A DNA stretch of 64,000 nt from Anaerococcus octavius (GTDB taxonomy: Bacteria > Bacillota > Clostridia > Tissierellales > Peptoniphilaceae): assembly GCF_900445265.1 (NCBI RefSeq), contig NZ_UFTA01000002.1:62001-126000 (forward strand). Direction: 5' to 3'. The position numbers and the translations under genes were made by a program. This document shows positions 44,523 to 52,862 of the stretch, piece by piece. How positions within the stretch are numbered: the first letter of the stretch is position 1; every line of letters begins with the position of its first letter. A model generated the notes under the pieces. It searched no databases, was not told the origin of the DNA, and was given only the letters and a program-made list of their open reading frames with translations.

Positions 44523-45782
44523 ATGCGCGAATATGATTTAGTAATAATAGGTGGAGGTCCTGCAGGACTTTCAGCAGCAGTAAAAGCCTATGATGAAGGA
44601 GTAAAAAATATCCTAGTTGTAGAACGTGATAACAAACTAGGTGGGATATTAAACCAATGTATCCATAATGGATTTGGTTTACAAAGATTTAAAGAAGAAT
44701 TAGCAGGTCCAGAATATGCCCAAAGGTTTATAAAAGAAGCTAAAGCTCGTGATATAGATATCATGATGGATACAATAGTTCTAGAACTTCGTGAAGACAA
44801 ATCGGTTTTACTAATGAACGAAGAAAACGGCATGTTTGAAATAAAACCAAAAGCAGTAATCCTTGCTATGGGTTGTCGTGAAAGACCAAGAGGAGCCTTA
44901 AATACACCAGGTAGTAGACCAGCAGGAGTTTATAGTGCAGGAACAGCACAAAAACTTGTAAATATAGATGGATATTTACCAGGCAAAAAAGTAGTTATCC
45001 TAGGATCAGGTGATATAGGTCTAATTATGGCCCGCCGTATGACTCTTGAGGGAGCAAAAGTAGAATGTGTTGCAGAAATAATGCCATTTTCAGGAGGACT
45101 AAAAAGAAATATAGTCCAATGCCTCCACGACTATGATATACCACTTTACTACTCAACAACTATTTCTGGGATAAAAGGAACAGACAGGGTAGAAGGAGTT
45201 TATCTATCAAAAGTAGATGAACATATGAAAGTCATCGAAGGCACAGAAAAATTTGTAGAATGTGATACAGTTTTACTATCAGTAGGACTATTGCCAGAAA
45301 ATGAACTTACAAAAGAAGCAAATATAAAATTAGACCCAAAAACAAAAGGTGCCTATGTATCAGACAAACTAATGACAAGTGTAGATGGTATATTTGCAGC
45401 AGGAAACGTATTACACGTTCACGACCTAGTAGACTTTGTATCAGAAGAAAGTGAACAAGCAGCAGTAAGTGCGGCTCAATATATAAAAGGTGAATTTACA
45501 AAAATAGGTGATAAGAAAATTGATATGGTGGCTGGAGATGGTATAGGATATACCATGCCTCAATATTTAGATTATGATAATATGGATGATACAGTAAAAA
45601 TCAAATTTAGAGTTAATAATGTATATCCATCTAGAAAAATTGCTATATATGCAGATGACAAATGCATATTAGAACGCAAAAAAAGAGTGCTTGCTCCAGG
45701 GGAAATGGAGATATTGAAGCTTAAAAAAGAAGACATAGATCCAAATACAAAACAAATCACAGTAAAATTGGAGGAGATATGA
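44523..45782 (+). CDS. FAD/NAD(P)-dependent oxidoreductase, glycerol-3-P dehydrogenase partner
   Basis: 419 residues. FAD-binding IIGGGPAGLSAAVKA, a cysteine in LNQCIHNGFG, AMGCRERPRGAL, and a second dinucleotide loop ILGSGDIGLIMARR. A late FAD motif is GIFAAGNVLHVHD. It takes the GlpB position in the operon and probably passes electrons from GlpA to NAD or the quinone pool. The ATG at 44523 follows AGGAGAGA; an upstream start would be within glpA. It overlaps the DUF1667 gene by four bases. Confidence 0.85.
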   Translation: MREYDLVIIGGGPAGLSAAVKAYDEGVKNILVVERDNKLGGILNQCIHNGFGLQRFKEELAGPEYAQRFIKEAKARDIDIMMDTIVLELREDKSVLLMNEENGMFEIKPKAVILAMGCRERPRGALNTPGSRPAGVYSAGTAQKLVNIDGYLPGKKVVILGSGDIGLIMARRMTLEGAKVECVAEIMPFSGGLKRNIVQCLHDYDIPLYYSTTISGIKGTDRVEGVYLSKVDEHMKVIEGTEKFVECDTVLLSVGLLPENELTKEANIKLDPKTKGAYVSDKLMTSVDGIFAAGNVLHVHDLVDFVSEESEQAAVSAAQYIKGEFTKIGDKKIDMVAGDGIGYTMPQYLDYDNMDDTVKIKFRVNNVYPSRKIAIYADDKCILERKKRVLAPGEMEILKLKKEDIDPNTKQITVKLEEI

Positions 45783-46135
45783 AAAAACAATTTACCTGCA
45801 TAAACTGTCCAATGGGTTGCCAAATAGTAGTAACTATGGATGGAGAAGAAATAACAAGTATAGAAGGCAATAACTGTAAGCGTGGCGAAAACTACGTAAG
45901 AGATGAAGTAAAAGATCCAAAGAGAATGGTTTGCTCAACTGTAAAAGTAGATGGTGGTAAAACTTATAGTGTTCCAGTAAAAACAGAAACAGCCATTCCA
46001 AAAGGACTCATATTTGACTGCATGAAAGAAATAAACAACGCAGAAATAAAAGCTCCAGTCCATATTGGAGATGTAGTTATAGCAAATGTCCTAGATACAG
46101 GAGTAAATATAGTAGCAACTGATGAGAGAGCATAA
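45779..46135 (+). CDS. DUF1667 iron-sulfur-type small protein
   Basis: 118 residues. N-terminal CINCPMGCQ and a later NNCKRG give four cysteines in a ferredoxin-like pattern of DUF1667, a family that accompanies GlpA and its FAD partner in Firmicutes. It probably carries electrons as an Fe-S subunit, standing in for GlpC. Its ATG overlaps the previous stop, and a strong terminator or the IS left end begins six bases after its own stop. Confidence 0.85.
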   Translation: MKKQFTCINCPMGCQIVVTMDGEEITSIEGNNCKRGENYVRDEVKDPKRMVCSTVKVDGGKTYSVPVKTETAIPKGLIFDCMKEINNAEIKAPVHIGDVVIANVLDTGVNIVATDERA

Positions 46136-46141
46136 GGAAAA

Positions 46142-46189
46142 GGTGATGTTGCAGAATAGTTAAATCTATCCTGCGCATCATCTTTTTTA
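46142..46189 (+). terminator. Strong hairpin after the glp operon, overlapping the IS left end
   Basis: Left arm GGTGATG-TT-GCAGAATAG pairs with CTATCCTGC-G-CATCATC around loop TTAAAT, followed by TTTTTT. It contains TGTTGCA, also present at the IS right end, so it may be part of the IS. Confidence 0.8.
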
Positions 46190-46309
46190 TTAACTATCTA
46201 TATTTAGCTAGTTGAGAATACGATTATTTCTTAAACTGTTTTTGTTTTATAAATAGTTTGCTTAAAAGTGGGCTCAATTAATAGAGCTAGCTATTTCGAT
46301 CTTTTTTTC

Positions 46310-47872
46310 TTAAGCAGCTTTGTATTTTATGATTTCTAATTGCTTATTTTCTATTTTTGTTGCTAATTTATTTAAGTTTAAAGCCATTGATAAAAGGCAA
46401 ATCTCACTTATTATATTTTCTTTTCCTCTATGGTGGAATCTATTGTAGTTTAGTCCTGACTTTATTTTTGAAAAAGCTCCTTCAGCTTGGATTGACCTAT
46501 TTATTCTTTCTTCTATTCCTTGCTCTGATCTTATGTTTTCTAAGGATTCTTTCCTATATTTTTGGAATATTTCTGATATGTAGATTCCTTTGGTCTTTTG
46601 TCCATCTTTGTTCCAATCAAAACATCTATAGACTTTTGTAGTAGTTGTGTATCCACTTTTTCTTTCTCTGTACCTATCTGTGCACCTTATGAATTCCTTA
46701 CCTTCTTCTGATATGTATTTGTCTGATGTTTTATCATATCTAAGGCTCTTTCTGAATTCGTCTTCTTTTTTATACTTTCTAGTTTTTAATTGTTCGTAGT
46801 TTGATGGTTTTATATATGATGTTAGCTTGTTTTCTGCAAGGTATACATAGTTTTCTTCACTTTCATATCCTGCATCTGCTACTATTTTGTTTAGTTTGTT
46901 TGGATAGTTTTTTAGTAGTTTATTTAGAAATGGTTTTAGGGTGTACATGTCGGATGGATGGTGGGATACATTTTCTCCTATGATGAAGCCTGATGCACTT
47001 GCTAGCTGAATGTTGTATGCTGGTTTTAATTGACCATTTCTCATGTGGTCTTCTTTCATTCTCATGAAGGTTGCATCATGGTCTGTTTTTGAGTAGGAGT
47101 TTCTATGATATCCCATTGTTTCTAGGTGTTTTTGGTAGCTTTCTAGTTTGCTTTTCCACTCTTTGAGTTTTTCATAGTCTCGTTGGAGTTGGTGTTTTCT
47201 TTTGCCTTGGCCAAACAAAAAGTTGATTTTCTTGTCTATGCATTCTTGACTAACTTGATCAAATACTATTTTTACTACTTCTAATACTTGGATCGGAGTT
47301 AGGTCTTTGTTTAAATTGAAGTGTTTTATTATTTTTATTCTTAGTTTCTCTTGCCATTTTTCAATGCTTCCTCGCCACACAAAGCTGTATCTATTTGCAT
47401 ATGCTTCTATTTTTGTTCCGTCTATGTATATACTGGATAGGTCTATTTGTTTTTCTTCTATTAGTATTTGCAACATTTGATTTAGTAAATCTGGAGCTAA
47501 TTCTACTATTTTTTGTCTAAACCTATTGATTGTACTATGGTCTGGAGGGGTCTGTTCATCTAAAAGATATCTTATTCTTAAATCATATGAGCATGATTTT
47601 TCTATTGCTCTTGATGAGAATATTCCTTCTGAGTAGCAGAATATTATTATCTGAAGCATTGTTACTGGGTTTACTGTTGGTTTTCTTCCTAATGATGAGT
47701 AGACTTTTTTTAGTTCTGTTAGGTCTATCCTTTCGATTATATTTTTTACAAGCCTTAACTTAACATCATCGTAAACGTATATTTCTGTGTTAAAATTCAG
47801 TTTTAATTGAACTGTATCATCAACTAGTGTAAAATTAGTTAATGATGATGTATTGTTTTTAACGTTTATCAT
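46310..47872 (-). CDS. IS1182-family transposase
   Basis: 520 residues, apparently intact. N-terminal DUF772-type region (RKPTVNPVTMLQIIIFCYSEG, DHSTINRFRQ), then the IS1182 signature IYIDGTKIEAYANRYSFVW with the first catalytic acid, a DAGYESEENY block with the second acid, and a C-terminal EGAFSKIKSGLNYNRFHHR block with the glutamate. The element is probably still functional or only recently inactive. It separates the two arms of the glp regulon. Confidence 0.9.
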   Translation of the reverse strand: MINVKNNTSSLTNFTLVDDTVQLKLNFNTEIYVYDDVKLRLVKNIIERIDLTELKKVYSSLGRKPTVNPVTMLQIIIFCYSEGIFSSRAIEKSCSYDLRIRYLLDEQTPPDHSTINRFRQKIVELAPDLLNQMLQILIEEKQIDLSSIYIDGTKIEAYANRYSFVWRGSIEKWQEKLRIKIIKHFNLNKDLTPIQVLEVVKIVFDQVSQECIDKKINFLFGQGKRKHQLQRDYEKLKEWKSKLESYQKHLETMGYHRNSYSKTDHDATFMRMKEDHMRNGQLKPAYNIQLASASGFIIGENVSHHPSDMYTLKPFLNKLLKNYPNKLNKIVADAGYESEENYVYLAENKLTSYIKPSNYEQLKTRKYKKEDEFRKSLRYDKTSDKYISEEGKEFIRCTDRYRERKSGYTTTTKVYRCFDWNKDGQKTKGIYISEIFQKYRKESLENIRSEQGIEERINRSIQAEGAFSKIKSGLNYNRFHHRGKENIISEICLLSMALNLNKLATKIENKQLEIIKYKAA

Positions 47873-47904
47873 AAATACATTCTATCAGAAAAAGACGAGG
47901 ATTT

Positions 47905-47934
47905 CAGTTTCCTCGTCTTTTTTCTATCTTAGGA
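47905..47934. terminator. Inward-shielding hairpin in the IS right part
   Basis: Stem AAAGACGAGGA / TCCTCGTCTTT with T run, between the transposase start and the right IS end; such hairpins reduce read-through into the transposase from outside. Confidence 0.7.
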
Positions 47935-48012
47935 CTTTTGCAACAGCCCCCTTTTTTTAGTTTTTTAGCCCAAAGGTACCAATTTTTCTAATACAAAATC
48001 ATCACATATTTA

Positions 48013-48041
48013 TTGCAAATCGTTTACATTTATACTATAAT
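48013..48041 (+). promoter_or_regulatory. Promoter of the surface-protein pseudogene
   Basis: TTGCAA (48013-48018), 17 bp, TATAAT (48036-48041). It is outside the IS and about 49 bp before the pseudogene ATG. Confidence 0.65.
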
Positions 48042-48089
48042 TTAGATAGTCGGATATATTATTAATAATAATTTAGTAATGAGAATAAT

Positions 48090-48776
48090 ATGAAAAATAA
48101 TAAAGCTTTAGCAATCGCACTTTCAGCAGTCTAGTACTTACTGGAGCATTTGCCCTTGACACAGATAACGTTGCATTTTCAGTAGAAGATGATACTACAT
48201 CAGTAGAAGATAAAGACCCAGTAACACCACCAACCGCTGACGGCGACAAAGAAGAAGAAAAACCAGCTGACGGCGATAAAGAAGAAAAAGAATCTAAAGA
48301 GTGGGTTAAAATCGAAGATATTGCTAAAACAATTGAAGATGATTCACATATAATAGTACCTATTATTACTGCACCAAAAGATGAAGAAGAAAAAGATGAA
48401 ACAGCATTAATTACTAGTGAAGAAATTGATCAATTAATTAATGATATTGACGAAAAAGATGCAGAAATCCTTGAAGAAATGAAAAAAAGTTGACTCTTCA
48501 ATAATTGAAGATGAAAATAAAAAACCATCTGACGAAAATAAAGATGAAGAAACTGATGCTAAACCAGGAAAAGATAAAGAATGTAATTGCTAACCATGTG
48601 AAGAAAAAGTTGTTGTAAAAGAAGTTATAAAAGATTGTGATAAAGCTAAAGCTCCAGCTCAAGCAGTTGCAGCTCACAACAACCCAAAAACAGGTCTAGC
48701 AGGTTTATCAGCAGTAGCAAACACTCTAGCTGTATCAATGGCAGGTATTGTTGCTACAAAAAAGAAAGAAGACTAA
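48090..48776 (+). pseudogene. Decayed sortase-anchored surface protein
   Basis: About 228 codons remain but three lesions break the frame: a missing base near 48129-48131 (stop TAG at 48132), an extra A in a seven-A run at 48482-48488 (stop TGA at 48491), and an in-frame TAA at 48591. Repaired, it reads as a secreted protein: signal peptide (ALAIALSAV.LTGAFA), an acidic low-complexity stalk, a Cys pair region (ECNC.PCEE) and an anchor NPKTG followed by a hydrophobic stretch and KKKED. NPKTG-type motifs are recognised by class-specific sortases. One lesion could be a sequencing error; three are unlikely to be. Confidence 0.8.
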
Positions 48777-48841
48777 TTTAACTTTATAAGCTAAATATAA
48801 ATAAGTAAATTTCTGAATTGTACAATATTATATGACTAGTT

Positions 48842-48868
48842 AAACTCGGGCTATAGCCCGAGTTTTTC
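48842..48868 (+). terminator. Terminator after the pseudogene
   Basis: Perfect stem AAACTCGGGC-TATA-GCCCGAGTTT followed by TT. Confidence 0.9.
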
Positions 48869-48881
48869 TTTGATAAATCAT

Positions 48882-48911
48882 AAAAACCTCCACATATATG
48901 GAGGTTTTTTA
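48882..48911. terminator. Terminator of the second glpA
   Basis: Stem AAAACCTCCA / TGGAGGTTTT with A and T runs on both sides; on the minus strand it ends glpA. Confidence 0.85.
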
Positions 48912-48918
48912 TTATATA

Positions 48919-50430
48919 TTAGTCTTCTTCTTCTTTTTCTTCTATTTCTTTTCTGGAAGTATCTTGCATTTCTTTTATTAGTTCGTTTATTCTTTTTTTG
49001 TTAAGTCTTGATAAACCATTTCTTTCGCTATCGTACATATCATCTAGAGGTTTTTTGCCTAGTTCATCTTCCATTACTTCTAGGACTCTTGGTTTGCAGA
49101 ATTGGCCTTGGCAAAAGCCCATTCCTGCTCTTGTTCTTCTTTTTACTGCATCTAGGGTTTCTACTGGGATGCCACGATTCATTGCGTCTCTAATTGTTGC
49201 TTCACTGACTTGTTCACACCTACAAACAATCCTATCTGGATCTCCAAGTGGCAAATCGAGTTTGTCCTTTATTTTATTCATATCTTCAAGTTCTTTATAC
49301 TCGATAATTGGTTCTCTGTTTGGGTTATAGTTAGGATCATCTACTAGTTCTAATCCACTTTTCTTTAAAATACCTTCTACAATTTTTGCTATTTCTGGGG
49401 ATGATGTTAGGCCTGGAGATTGGATACCTACTACATTTATAAAGCCAGCAACATTTGATTCTTCAATGATAAAATCATGGGTTGAACTTGCTGGACGTAG
49501 ACCTGTAAATGATCTGATAAATTCTCTTAGATTTATTACATCATCTTTTACTGATTTTTGGGCTTCTTCGTAGATATACATCAGTCTATCTTCGTGAGTT
49601 GATAGGTCTATCTCTTCTTCATCAATTGCATCTGGACCTAATAATAGGTTATTATGGAAGGTTCTTGTTGCAAGTATTCCTTTTGATTTTTCGGTTGGCA
49701 CTTGGAATAAAACATTGTTTAATTTTTTTCCTGTGCCTTTTTGGAATATTAGATATTCTCCACTTCTAGGATGGATATCAAAATCGGTGTCTGCAATCAT
49801 TTCTGATACTATAGCACCTTCTAGTCCTGAGGCATTTACTACATATTTTGCTTCAAATTCTTTACCATCTTCGGTTTTTACTAGGAAATGGTCGCCATCT
49901 TTTTTAATTTCGAATACTCTTGAGTTAAGGAAAAGTTCGGATCCGTTTGCTACAGCGTTTTCTACTAAAGCTATTACATATTCATATGGTGAGCAAACTC
50001 CAGCTCCCTTGCACCATAAAGCTGCAATGGCATCATCTGATACATTTGGTTCGATTTCTCTTAGTTTTTCCTGGTCGATAATTTCCATATCTGGTAGACC
50101 ATTCTCTATACCCATATCATAAAGTTTTTCTAATGTAGGTATTTCTTCTTCTTCAAAGGCTAATACTAGAGAACCGTTTGCAACAAATCCAAAGTGTAAT
50201 TCGTTTTCTAGTTCTTCAAATTGGCTACGACCTGGATAGCAAATCCTTCCTCTTAGTTCATCGTGAGGCTCAGCATATCCTCCATGAACTATAGCTGAGT
50301 TTGCTTTGCTGGCACCCATACTAACATCATTTGCTTTTTCTACTATAGCTATATCTAGTTTATATCTCGATAGGCGACGGGCAATGGCTGCACCAGAAAC
50401 TCCTGCACCTATTACTAAAACATCATACAT
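48919..50430 (-). CDS. glpA: Glycerol-3-phosphate dehydrogenase, GlpA type (second copy)
   Basis: 503 residues. FAD fold IGAGVSGAAIARRLSRY, DAO-type body, and a C-terminal BFD-like domain with CRCEQVSEATI and FCQGQFCKP. It carries about 30 more C-terminal acidic residues than the first copy and differs from it throughout, so it is an old paralogue. The ATG at 50430 follows GAAGGAAAG on the minus strand. It has its own promoter and attenuated leader behind glpF. It may serve a different electron partner than the first copy. Confidence 0.87.
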   Translation of the reverse strand: MYDVLVIGAGVSGAAIARRLSRYKLDIAIVEKANDVSMGASKANSAIVHGGYAEPHDELRGRICYPGRSQFEELENELHFGFVANGSLVLAFEEEEIPTLEKLYDMGIENGLPDMEIIDQEKLREIEPNVSDDAIAALWCKGAGVCSPYEYVIALVENAVANGSELFLNSRVFEIKKDGDHFLVKTEDGKEFEAKYVVNASGLEGAIVSEMIADTDFDIHPRSGEYLIFQKGTGKKLNNVLFQVPTEKSKGILATRTFHNNLLLGPDAIDEEEIDLSTHEDRLMYIYEEAQKSVKDDVINLREFIRSFTGLRPASSTHDFIIEESNVAGFINVVGIQSPGLTSSPEIAKIVEGILKKSGLELVDDPNYNPNREPIIEYKELEDMNKIKDKLDLPLGDPDRIVCRCEQVSEATIRDAMNRGIPVETLDAVKRRTRAGMGFCQGQFCKPRVLEVMEDELGKKPLDDMYDSERNGLSRLNKKRINELIKEMQDTSRKEIEEKEEED

Positions 50431-50452
50431 ACTTTCCTTCTTTCTAATATAC

Positions 50453-50494
50453 AAAAGGCAAGTATAGATTGTTATACTTGCCTTGCTCTCACCT
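50453..50494 (-). promoter_or_regulatory. Leader of the second glpA: shared motif plus terminator
   Basis: Minus strand: motif GGTGAGAGCAAG (about 50493-50482) runs into the terminator stem GGCAAGTATA (50482-50473) / TATACTTGCC (50466-50457) followed by TTTT. A promoter lies directly upstream. It is placed to be opened by GlpP. Confidence 0.7.
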
Positions 50495-50512
50495 GATATT
50501 TATTACAAAAAT

Positions 50513-50541
50513 ATTATATCGTAAGTGAGAAAAATTATCAA
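50513..50541 (-). promoter_or_regulatory. Promoter of the second glpA
   Basis: Minus strand: TTGATA (50536-50541), 17 bp, TATAAT (50513-50518). It gives glpA a start point about 15 nt before the leader motif. Confidence 0.75.
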
Positions 50542-50548
50542 TTATTGT

Positions 50549-51268
50549 TTAGAATACCACATTAAATAAAACTACTGCTAATAATCCGCCTACTATAGGT
50601 CCCACAACTGGTATCCATGAGTAATTCCACATTACATCAGCTTTTTCTTTAAAAGGTAAGATTTGATACATTATTCTTGGTCCAAGATCACGAGCAGGAT
50701 TTATTGCATAACCTGTTAGTCCACCTAATGACATACCAATTGATATTATAATTCCATTTACATATAAGTAGTTTACTCCAACGCTAGCAGCACCTTCAAC
50801 ATTGCCAAATCCAAGAATTGCAAATACTAAAACAAAAGTACCAACCATTTCAGATAAGAAGTTTCTCCAAGTATTTTTAATAGAAGGAGCTGTACAAAAA
50901 CATCCACGTACTATAGCTGGATCTACTTCGCAAGTATCATTATAGTGATCTTTAAATAGTAAGTAAAGCAATAAAGCACCAAGCATAGCACCAAGCATTT
51001 GTCCAAGGATATAATATCCTACTGTATTCCAAGCTATATCACCTTTATAAGCAAGAGCAATAGTTAAAGCTGGATTAAAGTGGGCTCCACTAATAGCTCC
51101 AAAAATAGTTGCTGGAATCATAACTGCCAAACCCCAACCCAGGGTTATTTGTACAGGACCACCATTATACATTCCTGATCTACGAGTTAGTACATTGGAT
51201 ACAACGCCATCACCTAATAAGATTAGAAGGAAGGTACCAACTAATTCTGCCACAAAAATATCTCTCAT
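50549..51268 (-). CDS. glpF: Glycerol facilitator (aquaglyceroporin)
   Basis: 239 residues, six helices and two half-helices. The two NPA boxes are HFNPALT and INPARD; the residue after the second NPA is R, with D next, the glycerol-facilitator form. It lets glycerol cross the membrane passively, and GlpK traps it by phosphorylation. TAGGAGG precedes the ATG on the minus strand. The leader has its own attenuator. Confidence 0.94.
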   Translation of the reverse strand: MRDIFVAELVGTFLLILLGDGVVSNVLTRRSGMYNGGPVQITLGWGLAVMIPATIFGAISGAHFNPALTIALAYKGDIAWNTVGYYILGQMLGAMLGALLLYLLFKDHYNDTCEVDPAIVRGCFCTAPSIKNTWRNFLSEMVGTFVLVFAILGFGNVEGAASVGVNYLYVNGIIISIGMSLGGLTGYAINPARDLGPRIMYQILPFKEKADVMWNYSWIPVVGPIVGGLLAVVLFNVVF

Positions 51269-51291
51269 AATAACCTCCTAGTTTTAAACAC

Positions 51292-51325
51292 AAAAAGCGA
51301 GCAAAATAATAACTCGCTCTCGTCC
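51292..51325 (-). promoter_or_regulatory. glpF leader: shared motif plus terminator
   Basis: Minus strand: motif GACGAGAGCGAG (51324-51313) whose last six bases form the left arm of the terminator AGCGAG / CTCGCT (51301-51296) followed by TTTT. It is the clearest of the candidate GlpP-controlled leaders since the promoter, motif, terminator and glpF start follow in about 95 bp. Confidence 0.7.
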
Positions 51326-51358
51326 AAATATTTATTTGTGGAAACCTTTTCTGTATTA

Positions 51359-51387
51359 AGTATAGCATGTATGACAGTTTTTATCAA
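51359..51387 (-). promoter_or_regulatory. glpF promoter
   Basis: Minus strand: TTGATA (51382-51387), 17 bp, TATACT (51359-51364). It shares the -35 and spacing of the second glpA promoter. Confidence 0.8.
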
Positions 51388-51556
51388 TAGTTTATTATAA
51401 GATTTTTTGGATTTTATTTTAGCGAATATTAATGGCAAATTAGCAATGCAATTCTTAAAAACTATAAAGAAATAAGTTAAAAAAATATTATTTATAGACA
51501 AAATCGCTTTCGTGTATTAAAATTAAGGCATAGAGTATAATTTTTGGGAGGAAGAG

Positions 51557-52753
51557 ATGAAAATTAAAAACTTTATGCCAATCGCAGCAGCAATATCACT
51601 TTCATTAGTATTAGCTTCATGTGGAGCAAATAAAGATGATGCTAATAAAGATACTTCGACTGATAATGATACAAAAGTTGAAGAAAATGTAGATGATAAA
51701 GCTGATAAGGAAGAAAAAGAAGATGCTGACCAAACGGATGATAATACAGCTGATGCTCCAGAAGAAGAAAAGGATGAAGATGAAAAAGCTGCAAATCCAA
51801 CAGGAGAAGAAGTTAGCGTTACTATGGTAACAGACTTTGGTGGAGTAAATGATAAATCATTTAACCAATCAGCTTATGAAGGATTACAAAAAGCTGACAA
51901 AGATGGAGCAGCAAAATTTGATTATATAGAAAGTCACAAAGAGGCAGACTTTGTACCAAATCTAGAATCAGCTCTAGATTCAGAATCAGACCTTATCCTT
52001 ACAGTAGGATATGCATTATTCCCAGCTACAGATGAAGCTGCAGAAGAAAATCCAGAACAAAACTATGTGATTATCGACAATGCAAACGAAAATGACAGAG
52101 AAAACTTACTAGGAGTAAGCTTTGCTGACCACGAAAACTCATTCTTAGCAGGATATATTGCAGGTATGCAATCAGAAACAAACAATGTAGGATTTGTTGG
52201 TGGTATCAAAGGTGTAATCATTGATAGATTTGAATATGGATTTAGAGCAGGTGTTGAACAAGCATCACGCGAAAAAGGCGAACCAATCAAAGTTCAAGTT
52301 CAATATGCAAATAGCTTTAATGACCAAGCAGCAGGTAAAAATATAGCTGATAGAATGTATCAAGAGGGTGCAGATGTTATCTTCCACGCAGCAGGTGGAG
52401 TAGGAATTGGTGTTATCGAATCAGCAAAAGAAAATGATAAATGGGTTATCGGTGTAGACCGTGACCAACAAGACGAAGCTCCAGACAATATGCTAGTTTC
52501 AACTGTAAAAGGCGTTGGAGATGCAGTAAGACAAATTATTGATGAATATGATGAAGGCAACTTTGAAGGTGGAGATAAGACATTTACTCTAGCTGATGGG
52601 GATGCAGTGACAATTGCTTATGCAGACAATGGTATTGTTAGCCAAGAGATTAAAGACAAAGTAGAAGACATTAAACAAGACATCATAGATGGCAAAATCA
52701 AAGTTCCAGAAAACGAAGATCAAGCTATCGAACAAGGATGGATTGAAAAATAA
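51557..52753 (+). CDS. BMP-family nucleoside-binding lipoprotein
   Basis: 398 residues. Lipobox LASC (cysteine about 22), an acidic linker (about 25-75), then a BMP/PnrA domain beginning VSVTMVTDFGGVNDKSFNQSAYEG with GVSFADHENSFLAGY and NNVGFVGGIKG, which line the purine-nucleoside site. It feeds the ABC importer encoded 110 bp downstream, separated by a terminator that leaves more binding protein than transporter. GGGAGGAAGAG precedes the ATG. Confidence 0.9.
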   Translation: MKIKNFMPIAAAISLSLVLASCGANKDDANKDTSTDNDTKVEENVDDKADKEEKEDADQTDDNTADAPEEEKDEDEKAANPTGEEVSVTMVTDFGGVNDKSFNQSAYEGLQKADKDGAAKFDYIESHKEADFVPNLESALDSESDLILTVGYALFPATDEAAEENPEQNYVIIDNANENDRENLLGVSFADHENSFLAGYIAGMQSETNNVGFVGGIKGVIIDRFEYGFRAGVEQASREKGEPIKVQVQYANSFNDQAAGKNIADRMYQEGADVIFHAAGGVGIGVIESAKENDKWVIGVDRDQQDEAPDNMLVSTVKGVGDAVRQIIDEYDEGNFEGGDKTFTLADGDAVTIAYADNGIVSQEIKDKVEDIKQDIIDGKIKVPENEDQAIEQGWIEK

Positions 52754-52763
52754 TATAAAAACT

Positions 52764-52792
52764 AAAGACCTCTTATAGGGGTCTTTTTATTT
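52764..52792 (+). terminator. Terminator after the BMP lipoprotein gene
   Basis: Stem AAAGACCTC / GGGGTCTTT with loop TTAT(A), followed by TTATTT. Confidence 0.8.
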
Positions 52793-52862
52793 GCGAAAAA
52801 TCCTACTATAAAACTTACATTTATGATATTATTATGTATATACACTAAAAAGCGAGGATATT

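Larger units (their letters stand above)
46142..47950 (-). mobile_element. IS1182-family insertion sequence (approximate ends)
   Basis: One transposase gene on the minus strand with terminal sequences that resemble each other imperfectly: left GGTGATGTTGCAGAA (from 46142) and right, read inward, GGGGCTGTTGCAAAA (from 47950); 12 of the first 15 bases match. The flanks read AAAA on the left and CTTTTTTT on the right. No clear target duplication is seen. The left boundary is the less certain one. Confidence 0.7.

Noticed and set aside
46801-47763. Plus-strand frames inside the transposase gene
   Set aside because: They are antisense shadows of an intact 520-residue transposase with no start signals.
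48491-48593. Recoding (selenocysteine or programmed shift) in the surface gene
   Set aside because: The two frameshift stops are TAG and TGA from frame loss, and the in-frame stop is TAA; no SECIS-like hairpin or slippery-site arrangement is seen. Decay is simpler.
51390-51556. Purine riboswitch ahead of the nucleoside importer
   Set aside because: The conserved three-way-junction and loop sequences are missing; the stretch is short and AT-rich.
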